Below are positions 35,908-36,178 of a stretch of 36,178 bases of DNA, in pieces. The position numbers and the translations under genes were made by a program. The stretch spans positions 36,816 through 72,993 of the forward strand of contig PMDB01000062.1 in NCBI GenBank assembly GCA_003155495.1, given 5' to 3'. The DNA is from Ignavibacteriota bacterium (GTDB lineage: Bacteria > Bacteroidota > Ignavibacteria > UBA10030). Position 1 is the first letter of the stretch. Every line of letters begins with the position of its first letter. The notes beneath the pieces were generated by a model. It was not told the DNA's origin. It saw nothing but the letters and a program-made list of their open reading frames with translations, and searched no databases.

Positions 35908-36009
35908 AAATATCACTCCCAAGTATCATTTTATGCTCTTGCTCCACCACCCCTCATAAAGTGAGTCTGCGTAACTATTGTAATACCGCTTCGCGGATTT
36001 CTTTATACG

Positions 36010-36024
36010 CTCCTCCACGAGGAG
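36010..36024. repeat. GC-rich hairpin in the tyrS-pdaD gap
   Basis: CTCCTC at 36010-36015 pairs with GAGGAG at 36019-36024 over a three-base loop, followed by GGGGACATGGGGAGGAG. It is markedly more G/C-rich and purine-skewed than its surroundings. The 206-base gap (35908-36113) shows no gene; a nine-A run lies at 36069-36077. No T-run follows the hairpin, so it is not a standard terminator, and a dispersed repeat is possible. Confidence 0.4.
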
Positions 36025-36113
36025 GGGACATGGGGAGGAGTACTTTGTTCCTATTCTTGAGATTCCGCAAAAAAAAAGAAATAACCTATCATTAATCTTT
36101 TCGGAGATTTGAA

Positions 36114-36178
36114 TTGTTTACTCCCACGAAAATGTTTTTTTCTAAAGGCGTCGGACGCCATAAAGACTACCTTCAATC
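36114..36178 (+). CDS. pdaD: Pyruvoyl-dependent arginine decarboxylase, 5' fragment
   Basis: Only the first 21 codons and two further bases lie in the window. From a TTG with GGAG seven bases upstream, the peptide reads FTPTKMFFSKGVGRHKDYLQ after the start Met. The pattern P-x-K-x-FF-x-KGVG-x-HK matches the N-terminus of PdaD-type pyruvoyl-dependent arginine decarboxylases of Chlorobi and relatives, which make agmatine for polyamine synthesis. The self-cleavage site is beyond the edge, so identity rests on this short motif. Confidence 0.72.
   Translation, partial: MFTPTKMFFSKGVGRHKDYLQ

Noticed and set aside
35904-36095. A 63-codon frame after tyrS
   Set aside because: It overlaps the tyrS stop, crosses the GC-rich hairpin and reads as low-complexity sequence; pdaD begins just after it.

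Overview
The window is a contiguous, gene-dense stretch of bacterial chromosome with 37 complete protein genes, one truncated gene at the right edge and one tRNA. By eye the base composition is moderate to slightly AT-rich. Several gene choices point to the FCB group, most likely the Ignavibacteria/Chlorobi side of Bacteroidota. These are the two-subunit 2-oxoacid:ferredoxin oxidoreductase, a fused alpha-beta E1 dehydrogenase, the prs-rplY-pth-rpsF-rpsR-rplI operon, a DUF4900 surface-protein cassette, and a pyruvoyl-dependent arginine decarboxylase start at the right edge. This placement is an inference from gene content; no rRNA is present. TTG and GTG starts backed by Shine-Dalgarno sequences are common.

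Layout. Positions 1-4304 (+): a DrrAB-type ABC exporter followed by an MgtA-type P-type ATPase. Positions 4784-6796 (-): a stand-alone receiver-domain protein, a hemerythrin-like protein and a SAM methyltransferase. Positions 6915-10005 (-): a Tat-exported DUF362 protein, a NapH-like membrane polyferredoxin and the biotin transporter BioY. A divergent regulatory region follows, with tRNA-Gln. Positions 10565-14286 (+): PRPP synthase and the L25-Pth-S6-S18-L9 translation operon, closed by a strong terminator. Positions 14480-18448 (+): korAB, a terminator, and a DHH-family phosphoesterase, ending at a bidirectional terminator. Positions 18574-21132 (-): three pilin-like or DUF4900 membrane-anchored proteins. 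Positions 21488-33930 (-): a Nudix hydrolase and a tight twelve-gene run (lpdA, lipB, E1, E2, lipA, psd, pssA, purS, purQ, tatA, gatA, sucD). Positions 34216-36178 (+): smpB, tyrS and the start of pdaD.

How the genes fit together. The lpdA-to-lipA block encodes E1, E2 and E3 of a 2-oxoacid dehydrogenase complex plus both enzymes that build its lipoyl cofactor. KorAB gives a parallel, ferredoxin-linked route for 2-oxoglutarate, and SucD acts on the succinyl-CoA product. Psd and PssA make phosphatidylethanolamine. Prs and PurSQ serve nucleotide synthesis. The rest of the + strand core is translation: tRNA-Gln, L25, Pth, S6, S18, L9, SmpB and TyrS, with GatA on the - strand for amidation of misacylated tRNA. 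The hemerythrin, polyferredoxin and Kor proteins suit an anaerobe or facultative anaerobe that meets oxygen. The least understood unit is the 18.6-21.1 kb pilin-like cassette, whose three proteins look like minor pilins but lack a canonical prepilin leader.
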